A stretch of DNA of 64,000 nt, from positions 682,001 through 746,000 of the forward strand of contig BLAL01000250.1 of the NCBI GenBank assembly GCA_015698045.1, read 5' to 3'. Within the stretch, counting starts at the first letter, position 1. Every line of letters starts with the position of its first letter. The position numbers and the translations under genes were made by a program. Below the pieces are notes generated by a model that made no database searches, had not been told where the DNA came from, and saw nothing but the letters and a program-made list of their open reading frames with translations. This document shows positions 12,632-25,040 of this stretch, in pieces. This DNA comes from Rhizophagus clarus (taxonomy: Eukaryota > Glomeromycota > Glomeromycetes > Glomerales > Glomeraceae).

Positions 12632-13681
12632 TCATATTTTCTAAATCAACTTCTCTTTTACAATATTACATTCTTAGCTTTTGTTGTAAGCTTTATTTTT
12701 TACACATTGGAAATTGAACTTCGCTAAAATGTTCGCTAATTATTTTTTTACGTTGATAATCGATTGTTTTTGGCATTCCTATTGTATAATTATCATGTGT
12801 GTATTATATATTAAACTATGAGTTTTCTTTTAATTTTTTTATGAATTTTTAAATTCATATTATCATTATGTTATTTCGCTAATCATTCGAGTTATATTAA
12901 TATGTTAAATATTTTAATTTGTGAATTTTCTTTAATCGATCCCAACTTGATATTTGTAAATGATTTGATCTAAAATAATATATTATATTATCTAATAACA
13001 GTAAAATTCCTTCTTGTATCGTTGTATCTCATGTATTTGAAAGTGTTAGTGATTATTGTTTTCTTATATATTAATTAAATAATTTAGTTTTTCTATGATT
13101 TCTAGGAAATTAAAAAATCGGATTTGTTATTAAAAATCTTTACATATTGAGTTTTTGAGCCTAAACTTCGTAATTTCATCTAAAATTTAATTGTATCTGA
13201 TTTCATAGATACTTTTCGTATTATAAATTTATTTGTCCATAATCTCATTATGGCCGGCGAGCAAATCCCAATTTTTTTATTGAATAATTGTTTTGCTACC
13301 TAGTTCTTTAAACTTACGATCAATATACTATCCATGTTATAACGATTTGTATATCTTATGTTTATCTGTATGATACCTTATGATTTTAAGTACATTTTAA
13401 GTACATAATTTTTTCATAGGGATATGTTTTGTTGCAAAAGATGAATTATTTAATATCAATCAGCAAAAACTTCCTTAATTAATATAAATTTTTTATAAAA
13501 CTATCATATTTATGGTTATTAATTTGAAGATAAAAAGATAAGGGTAACGTACAATGCTAGTTTCTTCAAGCCAGTAATAATAAAAGGTTCTTCTAAGATA
13601 AAAGCGATATAATAAATGCTTTAAGTAAATCCATATTTAAAGGCAAAATGACAGATTAATGGACAGTTAAGAAGAAGAATA

Positions 13682-13712
<31 letters not shown>

Positions 13713-14814
13713 CAAATAAGAAAAAGAAAAATTTCTCAATTTAAAAGAAATTAAATCGAAACAAAAAACTGAAACAAGTAGTCTAATTCTGACGAACGAC
13801 TAAAGGATGCTTCAATCCAACAAAATAAAATACTATAATCTAGGGAATCCTGAATCTTGAAGGAATTAGATAATTTGGAAAACAACGAGCATGTGCCATT
13901 AACTGTTTCCAAAATTGTTTGATCACGTGTTTGCGTAATGCCAGCCAGTTCGAAAAATTTTTCTGAATGCTGTTAGGGTAATTGAGAATTCAGGATGTAT
14001 TTAGCAATGCAAAAAAAATCACAAAGTTCCGTCCCACAATCGGTAAAGACCATATGAAGCAATAGCGGAAAAAAAAACAAAGTGTTAAAATGGGAAATCA
14101 AGACTATAATACCTTAAGTTCTTACGCGTACGCATGTCATACTAATATAAAATATGATTAATATGTATATTTGTTAGTCATTAAACAAGGCCGCTTTTTT
14201 GCTTCATAAGTTGTGCAATTTATTAATTTATCTAAATTTACATATTCTATTGATTAAAATTAAATTTTATTAAGTTTTTGACCTTTGTAAAGTAAATTAA
14301 ATTCGAAAAAATGTGAAATTTTGTTTGAAAAAATTTCAGTTTATGCCGTTTGTTAAATCACGTGATAGAGTCGCTAAAGTAATAACACTCATTTGTTTCA
14401 CAATTTTTTTTTACAAAAGTGTATGTCAGATTAATTTTAAATTTGATTATTAATAAAATTTATTGGTCATCATTATTCGATTAAGAGTAGTGAATTTTAT
14501 TGTTGAAATGGGCGTAAATTTTGACAAACATAAATATGCACGCAAATGGACCGAAAGTTGCAGTTCTGCGGAATTGTACGAACATCCTCTTAATTTGTAT
14601 CATTAGATTTTTCTGTTTTTGATTTTTTTTGACTGCATACTAACTAATAACGTCGATATGTGGTATAACTCTTGTGATTGTCATACAACCCAAAAATTTC
14701 GTCATTATTTTAACACAAAGTTTAAAAAAAAGAGTCAATACTTTCCTCCTTTTTTTTTTAAAAATAAAAAAAATAAATAAAAAAAAAAATAAAAAATAAT
14801 AAAATTTCATTTAA
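12632..14814. other. AT-rich intergenic region upstream of the ubiquitin-like/ART gene
   Basis: No coding region recognised. A dinucleotide repeat lies at 13690-13712. The last 60 bases before the ATG at 14815 are nearly pure A/T, as is common for 5' leaders here. Confidence 0.4.
13690..13712. repeat. (AT)n microsatellite
   Basis: About eleven uninterrupted AT units. Confidence 0.85.
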
Positions 14815-16137
14815 ATGTCGAATTCACTTTTAGCCGCTGCATTAAGTGCTGTAACTAATCTTTCAGTTATTACTTATGATGATTATTCAAAAGGAGGATA
14901 TGATGGATGTTCTCAATTAGATCAAAAAGCCCTTCATCAGTCTCATTTAATTGGTGGTAGTGTGCCAACGTCTAGTGAAAATAATGTACCGGTAATAAAC
15001 TCATATAGTTCTCGTCAATATGATACTATTGGAGACAAACAAACCTTTCACCAATCTCATTTAATTGACGATAGAGTGCCAACATCTAGTAAGAATGATG
15101 TACCGGTAATCAAGTCATATCGTTCTTATCAATATGATACTATTGGAGACAAGAAAACTCTTCATCAATCTCATTTAATTGACGATAAAGTGCCAACATC
15201 TAGTGAAAATGAAGCACCGATAATAAAGTCGTATAGTTCACGTCAATATGATATGGTTGGAGACAAACAAACGTGCGTGCTAGTTACAACGTTAACCGGT
15301 AAAACCGTAGAATTTGAAGTTAATTTAAGTGATACAATTGCTCAATTAAAAACAAAAATTGAAGATAAGGAAGGTATACCATCACATCAACAAAGGTTAA
15401 TTTTTGCCGGTAGGCAACTTATTGAAGACTGTCATGTTTTAGCAGATTACGGGATAAGTGATAGGTCTAGGCTACACTTAGTATTAGGTTTAAGAGGTGG
15501 CTATCTTTCTCCTTCTACTGCTTTATTTATTCATCCGGATATGCTTGCCCCAAGTTACGACTATGATTTTACACAAATTGATGATAAAGGTACAACTTTT
15601 ATGCGAGGAGGTTTTGAATATAAACGACCTTGTGGCTGGAAAAGAATTGCTCTCAATGTTCTCAATAAATATGAAGATATTTTTTGGCTTGGGGCTAATG
15701 CAGGAAGGCAATCCATAACAAGCTCAGTACAAAATGAATGGCCAGGTATTTATTGTCTTTTATTTAATGAAATATAATTTATTTATTTACTATTATTATA
15801 AATATTTATATATCTTATATATTTTAATAGTTTCTTATCATGGAACCGCTAAAAATAACTGTAAATCAATTGCTGAAGATGGATATCTCTTGTGTAAGGG
15901 CAAACGATTCGCATTTGGACATGGAATTATACTACTCCAGATATTGATGTTGCATATTTATATGCTACTGAATTCACTTATGAAGGAAGTAACTATAAAA
16001 TTGTTTTTCAAAATAGAGTTAATCCAAACGCCTTAGTTAAAATTTCAAAGGAAGAAACTGGTATTGGTGAATATTGGATTTCACCTAATGACAAAGATGT
16101 GCGTCCCTATGGTATCTGTATTAAAAAAGAAAATTAA
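14815..16137 (+). CDS. Ubiquitin-like / PARP-like ADP-ribosyltransferase fusion, frame-broken
   Basis: Exons are 14815-15745 and 15831-16137 (85-bp GT-AG intron). Residues 39-152 are three 38-residue repeats (HQSHLI..VPTSS). Residues 154-229 closely resemble ubiquitin ([27 protein letters not shown]) and end LRGG but continue without a stop. The Lys48 position is Arg and the Lys63 position is Asp, while Lys11, 27, 29 and 33 are kept. A linker ([13 protein letters not shown]) leads to a C-terminal domain with a PARP-like pattern: YHGT at 313-316, a glycine-rich turn before a Tyr, and a late GEYWI carrying the expected Glu. One base is missing near 15927 at the glycine/Tyr motif, shifting the frame; downstream sequence remains coding in the next frame and ends at 16137. 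This is either a sequencing error or a recent pseudogene. Confidence 0.75.
14929..15270 (+). repeat. Three 114-bp coding tandem repeats
   Basis: Three in-frame copies of a 38-codon unit (HQSHLI...[13 protein letters not shown]) lie back to back just before the ubiquitin-like domain. Copies 2 and 3 are the most alike. The repeats are Ser/Tyr-rich and probably disordered. Confidence 0.85.
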
Positions 16138-17113
16138 CTTTCATTTTTTTTTTGAATATTTTTTTTAAGAGTCATTATTATTTTAAATAAAATTATTTAA
16201 ATAAAAAAGTGCGAAATCATGTAAAATTTACTAAGAATGCGGCCACTTTTTGGGCATTTTGCTCACGTTCAGTTCTGAACTGAACATTCCAACTAAATTT
16301 AATAAATCAAATATGTTTACTATTTTCTGTGGACTAAAATATAAATCAGAACCCATACTATAACAAATAGCTGTTTCGTATAATGTCGACGAAAGTCTTT
16401 GAAGAAAAATACCTATTTGAAATCTGTGCCAAAAGAAATTAACGAAAGCCGTTTCGTTAATGCATTTTTTTTAATGAATAATTCTGAAAATTCGGTTTTC
16501 CTTATTCTTTAGACGCCCATTCGGTGAGATTTCGGTAATACTTAAACTTTTTTCTTATATCTTGTCTCCGAACTTTACTAACAATTCGTTAATTTTCTTT
16601 TTAGAAAGTAGAATTTTGGTAAATTGTTTTTAACTAAGTTTTACTTTGTCTTTTTATCAAACTTTATTAATAGTTTTCATTATGTAGGTAAGTTTAACAA
16701 AACTTAGCCAACAATAAAATCGAACCCTACAAAAAACAATTTTAGACAGCGTTTTGTTAAAAATAAAATAAAAATAAAATAAATAAATGTATGGTTATTG
16801 GTGTTTGATTTAGAAGCTGTAAATTTATTGTGAAACCTACTAAGTACTTACATTAAAGAATTTCTAAGATTTTAGTACTAAATATTATTGTATTTTATAA
16901 TGTAACACCATTTAGCAATAAGTAATTTAATTCAAATTACGATTAATCGGATTAATATAACTTTATAAATGACCGATTAATCGATTAATAACCAACATAT
17001 ATACGAAAAAATCAGTAACTAAAAAAAGGGATAAATTATTCAAAGATATTCATGTTATTGGTTTCAATAATCAATAATTATAAGATCATTATTTACATGT
17101 ATAACTAGATTAT
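16138..17113. other. AT-rich intergenic region
   Basis: No gene seen. A CCCTACAAAAAACAATTTTAGACA stretch near 16725 resembles the ends of the CCCTA-type elements, but no partner end was located. Confidence 0.35.
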
Positions 17114-17164
17114 GCTGACGTGCGGCGACTTCGTCGACGCCAGCATCAGTTAGTTTTTTCCGCT

Positions 17165-17392
17165 TAAAATCCACATGGAAATCCACATCATATACCGTGG
17201 AAAATTGTGGAATTCTAAATAATTCTAGTATTTTCCAGATACCCTGTGACGAAACGCGTGGTATTGTCGGCGTAGATCGAAAGGTAATATATACGGATCC
17301 ATGTAGGGCTATAGGAATATGTGGAATTCCACGTATTTCCAAACTAATCCATGTGGAATTACATGGTCCGATCTACCTAAAAATTTCCTGAT
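17165..17392 (+). mobile_element. CCACGTGG-rich repeat, copy 1
   Basis: About 230 bp rich in TGGAAATCCACA and TGGAATTCCACG words. Read on the opposite strand it aligns along its whole length with 17708-17951, including the shared words GATCGAA, TGTGGAATTC and CCTAAAAATT. A GC-rich hairpin (about 17114-17148) lies immediately upstream. Probably a non-autonomous inverted-repeat element. Confidence 0.55.
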
Positions 17393-17707
17393 GAGACTAT
17401 TAAAGACTCCTATTGGTTATTAGTCTATCTGTATTAAAAAGAAAGATTATATAATGGTCATCTAATAACTCTAATAAAATTTTAATGTGCTTATCATAAT
17501 AATACTATATTGATGTTAATACTATTATATATGCTGATGATCGGTTCTAATATTATTTACTTTATCTTTTATTTAGTTGAAGAATGTTTAATTACGAACT
17601 TGTAGTGATTTAGAAAGGGGTAATGTTTATGACTTCAGATGCTATATCTTCCAATCATACATATTCTCTAATTACTGACTTAACAACTTCGAATGCATCT
17701 TTACATC
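17393..17707. other. Spacer between the two inverted copies
   Basis: AT-rich sequence with no recognised gene, separating the inverted copies at 17165-17392 and 17708-17951. Confidence 0.4.
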
Positions 17708-17951
17708 AAGAATTTTTAGGTGGATCAGACCATGTAATTCCACGTGGGTTAGTTTGGAAATACGTGGAAATACGTGGTAATCCACATATTTCATATACAT
17801 GGTTCCACATATATTATGTTCGATCTATGCAGAAAATACCACATGTTCCATCACAGGATATTTGGGATTATTTTAGAATTCCACAATTTTCCACAATTTT
17901 TCCACGGGACATGATGTGGATTTCCACGTGGAATTTAAAATTCCTGGTGTA
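17708..17951 (-). mobile_element. CCACGTGG-rich repeat, copy 2 (inverted)
   Basis: Inverted counterpart of 17165-17392. Its own ends are partly inverted: CAAGAATTTTTAGG at the left and AAAATTCCTG at the right. No clean target-site duplication was found, so the exact borders are uncertain. Confidence 0.55.
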
Positions 17952-18560
17952 ATATCCATAACGAATTAAAATTAAAAAAATGATAGAGTTTATAGAAACT
18001 AATAATACTTTAGCGCAAGAGTAACCTAATATTTCTAATATAAGTACTATTATACAATTTCACTCACAAGCAATATACAAGTCGCATCATTGCTAAAGTT
18101 TAGTTAAAGGAGACTCTGAGTGTTTGGAATGTAAATTGAAGATTAATTTTTACTTATTATTTTTTTACTATAACGGTATAACATATTTTTATTATGTATT
18201 TTTACAAATTTTACAATAAAGAATAACTATTAAGATATTGTTTATTTATTAATATTCAGTTTTGCAATTTGTATAGTGAAGTTAAGTTTAAAATTCACAT
18301 CAATTTATTATTATTTTTTAATTGATATCATACGTTATTATTTCTTATAAAATTGTAATAATGATTAAATACTCCTTAAATTCATTTATTATATAAAATT
18401 ATAATTCAGTCGTATTTATCAATACTAGCCCTTTTAAAACAACTTTCTACTCTTTCTCTTGTTATAAATAAATATAAGATTGACATTATCACACGAATTA
18501 TTTAACATTAAAAAAATTATTAGTGAGCAAAATTAAAATTGAACAAATCCAATTGATATT
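17952..18560. other. 3' intergenic region
   Basis: AT-rich, no gene seen. It lies directly downstream (in gene sense) of the ZZ-type gene at 18561-20742. Confidence 0.4.
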
Positions 18561-20742
18561 TTACTTTCTTATAATTTGAAATAATTCGTATTCTTCTACA
18601 GAAAATTCACCGTTAGCACATTTAAAACATTTACCATAGATGCAGACTGATTCACAATAGTCACAAATAGCGGGATCATCTTCTAAACCTAATATAAAAT
18701 AATAAAAGAATACGAAATTAATGTAGTGCTATTTTGCATAATTAAACGCTATAATCAAAAGGATTCGATAGTAACGTACTAAAAGGAATGTCCGAATATC
18801 CAATAGGTTGAAATACATGATTATTTGGATGATCCTGAGTATTTGGTGATCTGGATTTACAATCTTGACATAAATCATAATTTTTGCAAAATGTACACTT
18901 CCATCTCACCCCATTGATCAAATTATTACAGGAATCACATCTTTTAAAATGAATAGAGTATTCTACAAAATATTATAAAGAGATTATACAATTTATAGAA
19001 AACTTAGTAATATTAATGTTATAATCAACTGAAAATAATACATACGAGGGGCACGATCTAAAGTTTCTGAATGCGGTATAAGTCGGAATTCATGATCATC
19101 TGGGTGGAGATGAATATATAATTTTTGTTTACAAACTTGACATAAATCATAATTTACACAGGATGTACACTTCCATCTCTCGCCACGGATAGTATAGTTA
19201 CAGCAATCACAGGTTATACCATAATGCAAGACAGATTCTATAAAATTGTAGGAGATTATATAAAAGTATTTGATTATTAACATATATATATATATAAATA
19301 TAACATAAAGGATAATTAATTAACAAATACCTGAAGAAGCTCCTCTGATTTGTTTTTCATAACTATCTTTCATACAATGACCATTATCCCCTCGCAAAAT
19401 AAGATCTGCACCGCCAAACGATGGTCCGTAAGTAAGATCATTAAATATGGCGTAATTTTCATTCATAATACGACTTAAAATATGTTCATTAACATCATCA
19501 CCATTCTTAAAAGAGAATATAAAACTATCCTTAGCAGTGACAAAACTACGTTCAGATTTCCATTCAATTGGATTATATCCTCCAAGAATCTGATTATTAC
19601 CCTTTACTTTAACAATTGTTAAGGTGCAAGATTGATTATCACAAATTTCATGGAATTTATCAGGTGTAAATCCATCACGAGATCCACGAAGAATTAATTT
19701 GAATTCATATGAAGAAGTTAATTCATCCGTAAAATTTAATTTATCAATCCATTTTGAAATTAATTCAACATGTTGAATTGTAATAATTTTAGAGTCAACA
19801 TTCTTAATATCATTTGGTCTGCTATCAGGATGTGAATTTAAAAAAATTTTCAATAAATATTTATATAATTCCTTTGGTAAGACTTTCTTATAAGGTAATA
19901 CTTCATTAGAAAATTCTCTAGGAGTTAAATTATTAAACTTAATAAAAGGAATGAATTGTTGTAAAGTATTTTTTAATACATTAAAATCTTCTTTTGAAAA
20001 GGTTTCAGGATCGGAAGGAAGTTCCGGATTTTGAGCAAGTCCCCATTTAAGTACATATTTCCAAACTTGTATTTCGCTCATTTGAAGGTTATTACTTTGA
20101 ATTATTGAAATTAAAAGTTTTTCCTGAATTGAAGAGAGGCTAATAGATTCAAGTATCTTATCTGGTCCCTTTGAAATTAAGTCATTACAATATTTTTGAA
20201 GTTCCAAGAAAGAATTATTTTCAAAACTTGTTTTATATACGAGATTAAAATTTTGTTCCATCCAGTTATTATTATTTTTAATCATGTAAATCTGTAAGTA
20301 TCCAACCAATTCTTGAAGATTAAGTTCATTAGCAGCAGCCAAGATCTTAATAATATCTAAAGTATCACATTCCTTCAAAGAAAGTCTTCCTCCGTAAATA
20401 TATCTGAATAAAAACATATTAATTAAATTTAAAAGTTTATAGATAAATATTTATAAAATAACTCTTTATTCAATTGTATTATTACCTCAAAATTATTTGA
20501 AAAATTTCAGGTGGAATATTTGGTAACTTAATATGTGTTAAGGTTCCATCATTTTTCTTTTTATTTGTTGATAAAATTCTTTGTAAATAAGTAGAACGAT
20601 AGTTTAGAATAACTATATGAGCACGAAATATTTTTACGTATGGTTCTTTGCCAACTTCAATTGTAATATCATAATATTCATCATCATCCAAAATTTTAAG
20701 TAAATTTTGTGATAATTTTGGCAAAAATTTATCATCATCCAT
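18561..20742 (-). CDS. BTB-BACK-TLDc protein with two ZZ zinc fingers
   Basis: Exons 20742-20486, 20403-19331, 19237-19046, 18962-18780 and 18688-18561 give 610 residues with intact GT-AG sites and consistent phase. The order is BTB, BACK, the first part of TLDc (YGPSFGGADLILRG, SYEKQIRGA), ZZ1 (CDCCNYTIRGERWKC, YDLCQVC), ZZ2 (CDSCNNLINGVRWKC, YDLCQDC), a Cys knuckle (CDYC, CFKC), and the last TLDc strand (FSVEEYELFQI). It is very close to the genes at 22660-24837 and 27690-29897, so the three form a recent tandem set. No lesion seen. The promoter block at 20884-20907 is shared with the gene at 2629-4800. Confidence 0.9.
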
Positions 20743-20883
20743 TACTATTTTTTATTGAAAAAAAATAAGTTTACCAAAAAACATTACTTTTAAACTTTAA
20801 TCATTTGTGAATGAAACCTTTTCAGGTTACAACAGGTCCACAAGAATTAGCCAATTTTTTGGTGTAATATAATAAGGTTAAAG

Positions 20884-20907
20884 TGGAACCTTATATATAT
20901 GATGATC
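20884..20907 (-). promoter_or_regulatory. Conserved TATA-like promoter block
   Basis: About 140-165 nt upstream of the ATG at 20742. Sense-strand GATCATCATATA, TATATATA and AAGGTTCCA match the block at 4896-4919. Confidence 0.45.
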
Positions 20908-22659
20908 CTCAAAACGTATCAGTCGTATCATGTCAAAAAAGATTTTCAATCATGCATTTGATTAATTATTGTTATTGGAAGAATAAGAGAAGGTGAATGC
21001 AGAAATCGAACATGAAATAACGGAGAAGAATAACTATTCCTTAGACTGAACAGAAGTTTACGTCTCTGTTAAAAAGTTTGCCACCACTTTCCAGATCGAC
21101 AAGTGATGATTATACGGAATTGGACAGAAATCTAACACGAAAACGAGAACAAGGAGCATTAAAAAAATGGTGAACATTAAAAAAGGCGAAAGAAAGTTAC
21201 ATAATTACGGTAGAGTCCTATTAGAATTGATTCATGTAGAAATCAAAATTTGTTTGTAGATCTTTTTAAGTCTGCTCCAGGTCGTGACTGACTATTACAT
21301 GATTGCGTTTTCATGGCTTTAATTTAATAACTTCGCGTTTAAATAGAATATTAACATTCATTATTTTATTTTCTTTGCTTTCAAGCTAGATTTAAATTGA
21401 TGGTAGATATTTTTACTTAAAATCTATATCAAAAGTTTTAGATATAGTGATAATTGACGGAGTCCCAATATGCAGCATTCCCGACTTAAATTTTTAATTA
21501 CGCCGATAAATCCGGAAAAGTTACTTGATACCATATTTTGTTATACAATCAATCTGCTTCTATCGCCTATCCGTTGTTTTTAAAATTCTTTGCAACATTC
21601 TAGATTAGTCACTTTGTTAACTAGTTGTGTTGCTTCATCATTTTTAGCTTCCGCTGTCTTTATATAAATAATGTTAAGAAATAAGAAAATTTTGCTTATG
21701 TGTTTATATGTTGATGAAAAGAAAAAAAAGTGGGATAGCGCCGATATTTATTGCTAAAGGAAAGAAAAAAAATATATAACAAAAGATCATGAGCCTTCGT
21801 GTTAGTTAATAACTGTCAAGTGAATAAACTAATTTCGGCTAGATGACCGCATGATTTTTATACGTTAACGAAATTTTTACCATATAAATACGTTTACACT
21901 GTCTAATATTAAAGTTTAAAAATTAAAATAACCAGATACTTATGATTCATATTCCTTTCACTGATTTAATACTTATTGAATTCTGAATTTATATGACTTG
22001 TTTTAACCATTTTAAAAATTGTCATAACTCAGATACCCATCAGCATTGTTCTAGAATTAAAATTTGTACCACCCAGTACACATTGTTTACGATCAATGAA
22101 AATTATAAATAGATGATTAAATTTTTGAAGGTTGGATTAACTGCCGAAAAATTAAGATCCAAAGATTTATACGAAAATTATAAATTTTCCACCATTAAAT
22201 CAATTGATAAAACATAAAATGCTATACATAAGAATTGAAGATTTTAGTAAAAAATTTCTTAATTAAATCAAGCACGCGTAATATAGTCATTTTGTGACAA
22301 TAATTTTAGGCTCAAATTTATTCGGGATAGAATTAAATACTTGCAATGGTCATCAGAAACTCAGAATAATGTTGGATGATTAATTCCGGTCAGAATTAAA
22401 AAAGCATTTGAATATATTTTAGTAAAAGTAGATATTGCTTTGTGATGACTTTTATGTATTAATTCATTTTTAAATTTACTCATTTTTTCATATGTTTTTA
22501 AAAAATTTCATCTTTGATTATGATATGATGAATCAAATAATAAAAAGGAATTTTAACTTTATTAATCAAATTTTTAATGTACAGTACTATAGTTTTCTTA
22601 TTTTGCATTTTAAGTTTATCCGATATTTTCTCAAATAGTAAGCTTTAGATAGATATAAC
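20908..22659. other. Intergenic region between ZZ-type paralogues
   Basis: No gene seen. From about 21821 to 22000 it resembles the 3' flank of the gene at 2629-4800 (the AAGTGAATAA, TTTTAGCTAGA/TTTCGGCTAGA and AAATAACCAG segments). From about 22370 it resembles the 3' flank of the gene at 27690-29897. The duplicated unit therefore extended beyond the coding region. Confidence 0.4.
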
Positions 22660-24837
22660 TTATTTTTTTATAATTTGAAATAATTCGCATTCTTCTATAG
22701 AAAATTCACCATTGGCACACCTATGGCAAATATTACCGCTGCAGGCTGATTCACAATAGTCACAAATAACAGGATCATCATCTTCTATATCTAATTTCAT
22801 ATAAAGATAATGGAATATGAATTTATAAAGTATTATATTATATAAGAACTCCATAATCAGAAAAAATTGGTAGTACATACCATAATAACTTGGATATCCA
22901 ATAGGTTGAAACACATGATTATTTGGATGGTCGTTACTTGGATGGCCATGAACAGTTAATGATTCAGATTTACAATCCTGACATAAATCATAATTTTCGC
23001 AAAATGTACACTTCCATCTCACCCCATTGATCAAATTATTACAGGAATCACATCTTACAAAATGAATAGAGTATTCTACAAGATATTATAAAGAGATTAT
23101 ACAATTTATAGAAAACTTAGTAATATTAATGTTATGATCAACTGAAAATAATACATACGAGGGGCACGATCTGAAGTTTCTGAATGCGGTATAAGTCGGA
23201 ATTCATGATCATCTGGATGAAGATGAATATATAATTTTGGTCTGCAAACTTGACATAAATCATAATTTTCACAAGATAAACACTTCCATCTCATTCCACG
23301 GATAGTATAATTACAACAATCACAACATACACCATAATGCAAATCAGATTCTGCAGAAAATTATAAAGAAATTGTAAAATAATTTATAAAAACAAATTTG
23401 GAAATTTATATATAAAAGAAAACTAATTAATTTTACCTGGAGAAGCTCCTCTGATTTGTTTTTCATAACTATCTTTCATACAATGACCACTATCCCCTCG
23501 TAAAATAAGATCAGCACAACCGAATGATGGTCCGTAAGTAAGGTCATTAAATATAGCATAATTTTCATTCACAATACGACTTAAAATATGTTCATTAATA
23601 TCATCACCATTCTTAAAAGAGAATATAAAACTATCCTTAGTAGTAATATAACTACGATCAGATTTCCATTCAATTGGATTATATCCTCCAAGAATCTGAT
23701 TATTACCCTTTACTTTAACAATTGTTAAGGTGCAAGATTGATTATCACAAATTTCATGGAATTTATCAGGTGTAAATCCATCACGAGATCCACGAAGAAT
23801 TAATTTAAATTCATATGTTGAAGTTAATTCATCTGTACTGTTTAATTTATCAATCCATTTTGAAATTAATTCAACATGTTGAAATGTAATAATTTTTGAA
23901 TCAATATTTTGAATACCATTTGGTCTGCTATCAGGATGTAAATTTAAAAAAATCTTCAATAAATCCTTATATAATTCCTTTGGTAAAATTTTTTTATAAG
24001 GTAATACTTCATCAGAAAATTCTCTAGGAGTTAAATTATTAAATTTAATAAAAGGAATGAATTGTTGTAACGTATTCTTTAATATATTAAAATCTTCTTT
24101 TGAAAAGGTTGCGGGATCAGAAGGAAGTTCAGGGTTTTGAGCAATCCCCCACTTAACTACATATTTCCAAACTTGAATTTCGCTCATTTGAAGATTATTG
24201 CTTTGAATGACTGAAATTAAAAGTTTATCTGGAACTGAAGAAAAACTAATTGATTTAAGTATCTTATCTGGACTTTTTGAAATTAAATCAGCACAATATT
24301 TTTGAAGTTCCAAAAAAGAATTATTTTCAAAACTTGTTTGATATATAAGACTGAAATTTTGTTCCATCCAATTTTTATTATTTTTAATCATATAAATCTG
24401 TAAGTAGCCAATTAATTCTTGAAGATTGAGTTCACTAGCAGCAATCAAGATCTTAATAATATCTAAAGTATCACATTCCTTCAAAGAAAGTCTTCCTCCA
24501 TAAATATATCTAAAATAAACAATCCATGTGAATTAATAAATATAATGCAAAATAACGATTTATTTTATTACATTACTCACCTCAGAATTATTTGAAAAAT
24601 CTCGGGTAAAATATTTGGTAAATTAATATGTACCAAAGTTCCATCATTTTCCTTTTTATTTGTTGATAAAATTCTTTGTAAATAAGTAGAACGGTAGCTT
24701 AGAATAACCATATGAGCGCGAAATATTTTCACGTAAGGATCACTGCCAACTTCGATTGTAGTATCATAATATTCATTATCGTCCAAAATTTTGAGTAAAT
24801 TTTGTGATAATCTTGGTAAAAATATATCATCCTCCAT
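22660..24837 (-). CDS. BTB-BACK-TLDc protein with two ZZ zinc fingers
   Basis: Exons 24837-24581, 24509-23437, 23350-23159, 23075-22881 and 22790-22660 encode 615 residues. The architecture is BTB (starting MEDDIFLPRLSQ), BACK, TLDc first part, ZZ1 (CDCCNYTIRGMRWKC), ZZ2 (CDSCNNLINGVRWKC), Cys knuckle (CDYC, CHRC) and last TLDc strand (FSIEECELFQI). ZZ2 is four codons longer than in paralogues: an SNDHPN-type duplication makes HPSNDHPNNH. One Tyr of the usual EEYE strand is Cys. The frame is intact throughout. Confidence 0.9.
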
Positions 24838-25009
24838 TATTTATTTATTCCTTTTAAATTTTATTTTATTTTTCTTATTATCTGTTGTAATTTTTTTCTT
24901 TTTTTCTTTTTTTTGAATAAAAAGAATGATTCCTTTCCCACAGTCGTGACAGTATTACGAGTTACGACAGGTGGTGGGTACACAAGCATTAGCCTTATGC
25001 GGTTTCACA

Positions 25010-25040
25010 AACCTTATTGTAAATAAATATGATGATGATC
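25010..25040 (-). promoter_or_regulatory. Divergent copy of the TATA-like promoter block
   Basis: Upstream of the ATG at 24837 the sense strand reads GATCATCATCATATTTATTT and then AATAAGGTTTG, a stretched version of the block seen at 4896-4919 and 20884-20907. Confidence 0.3.

Noticed and set aside
12022..12717. Open frames on both strands
   Set aside because: They lie mainly inside the CCCTA-ended element and consist of its repeats; no conserved protein.
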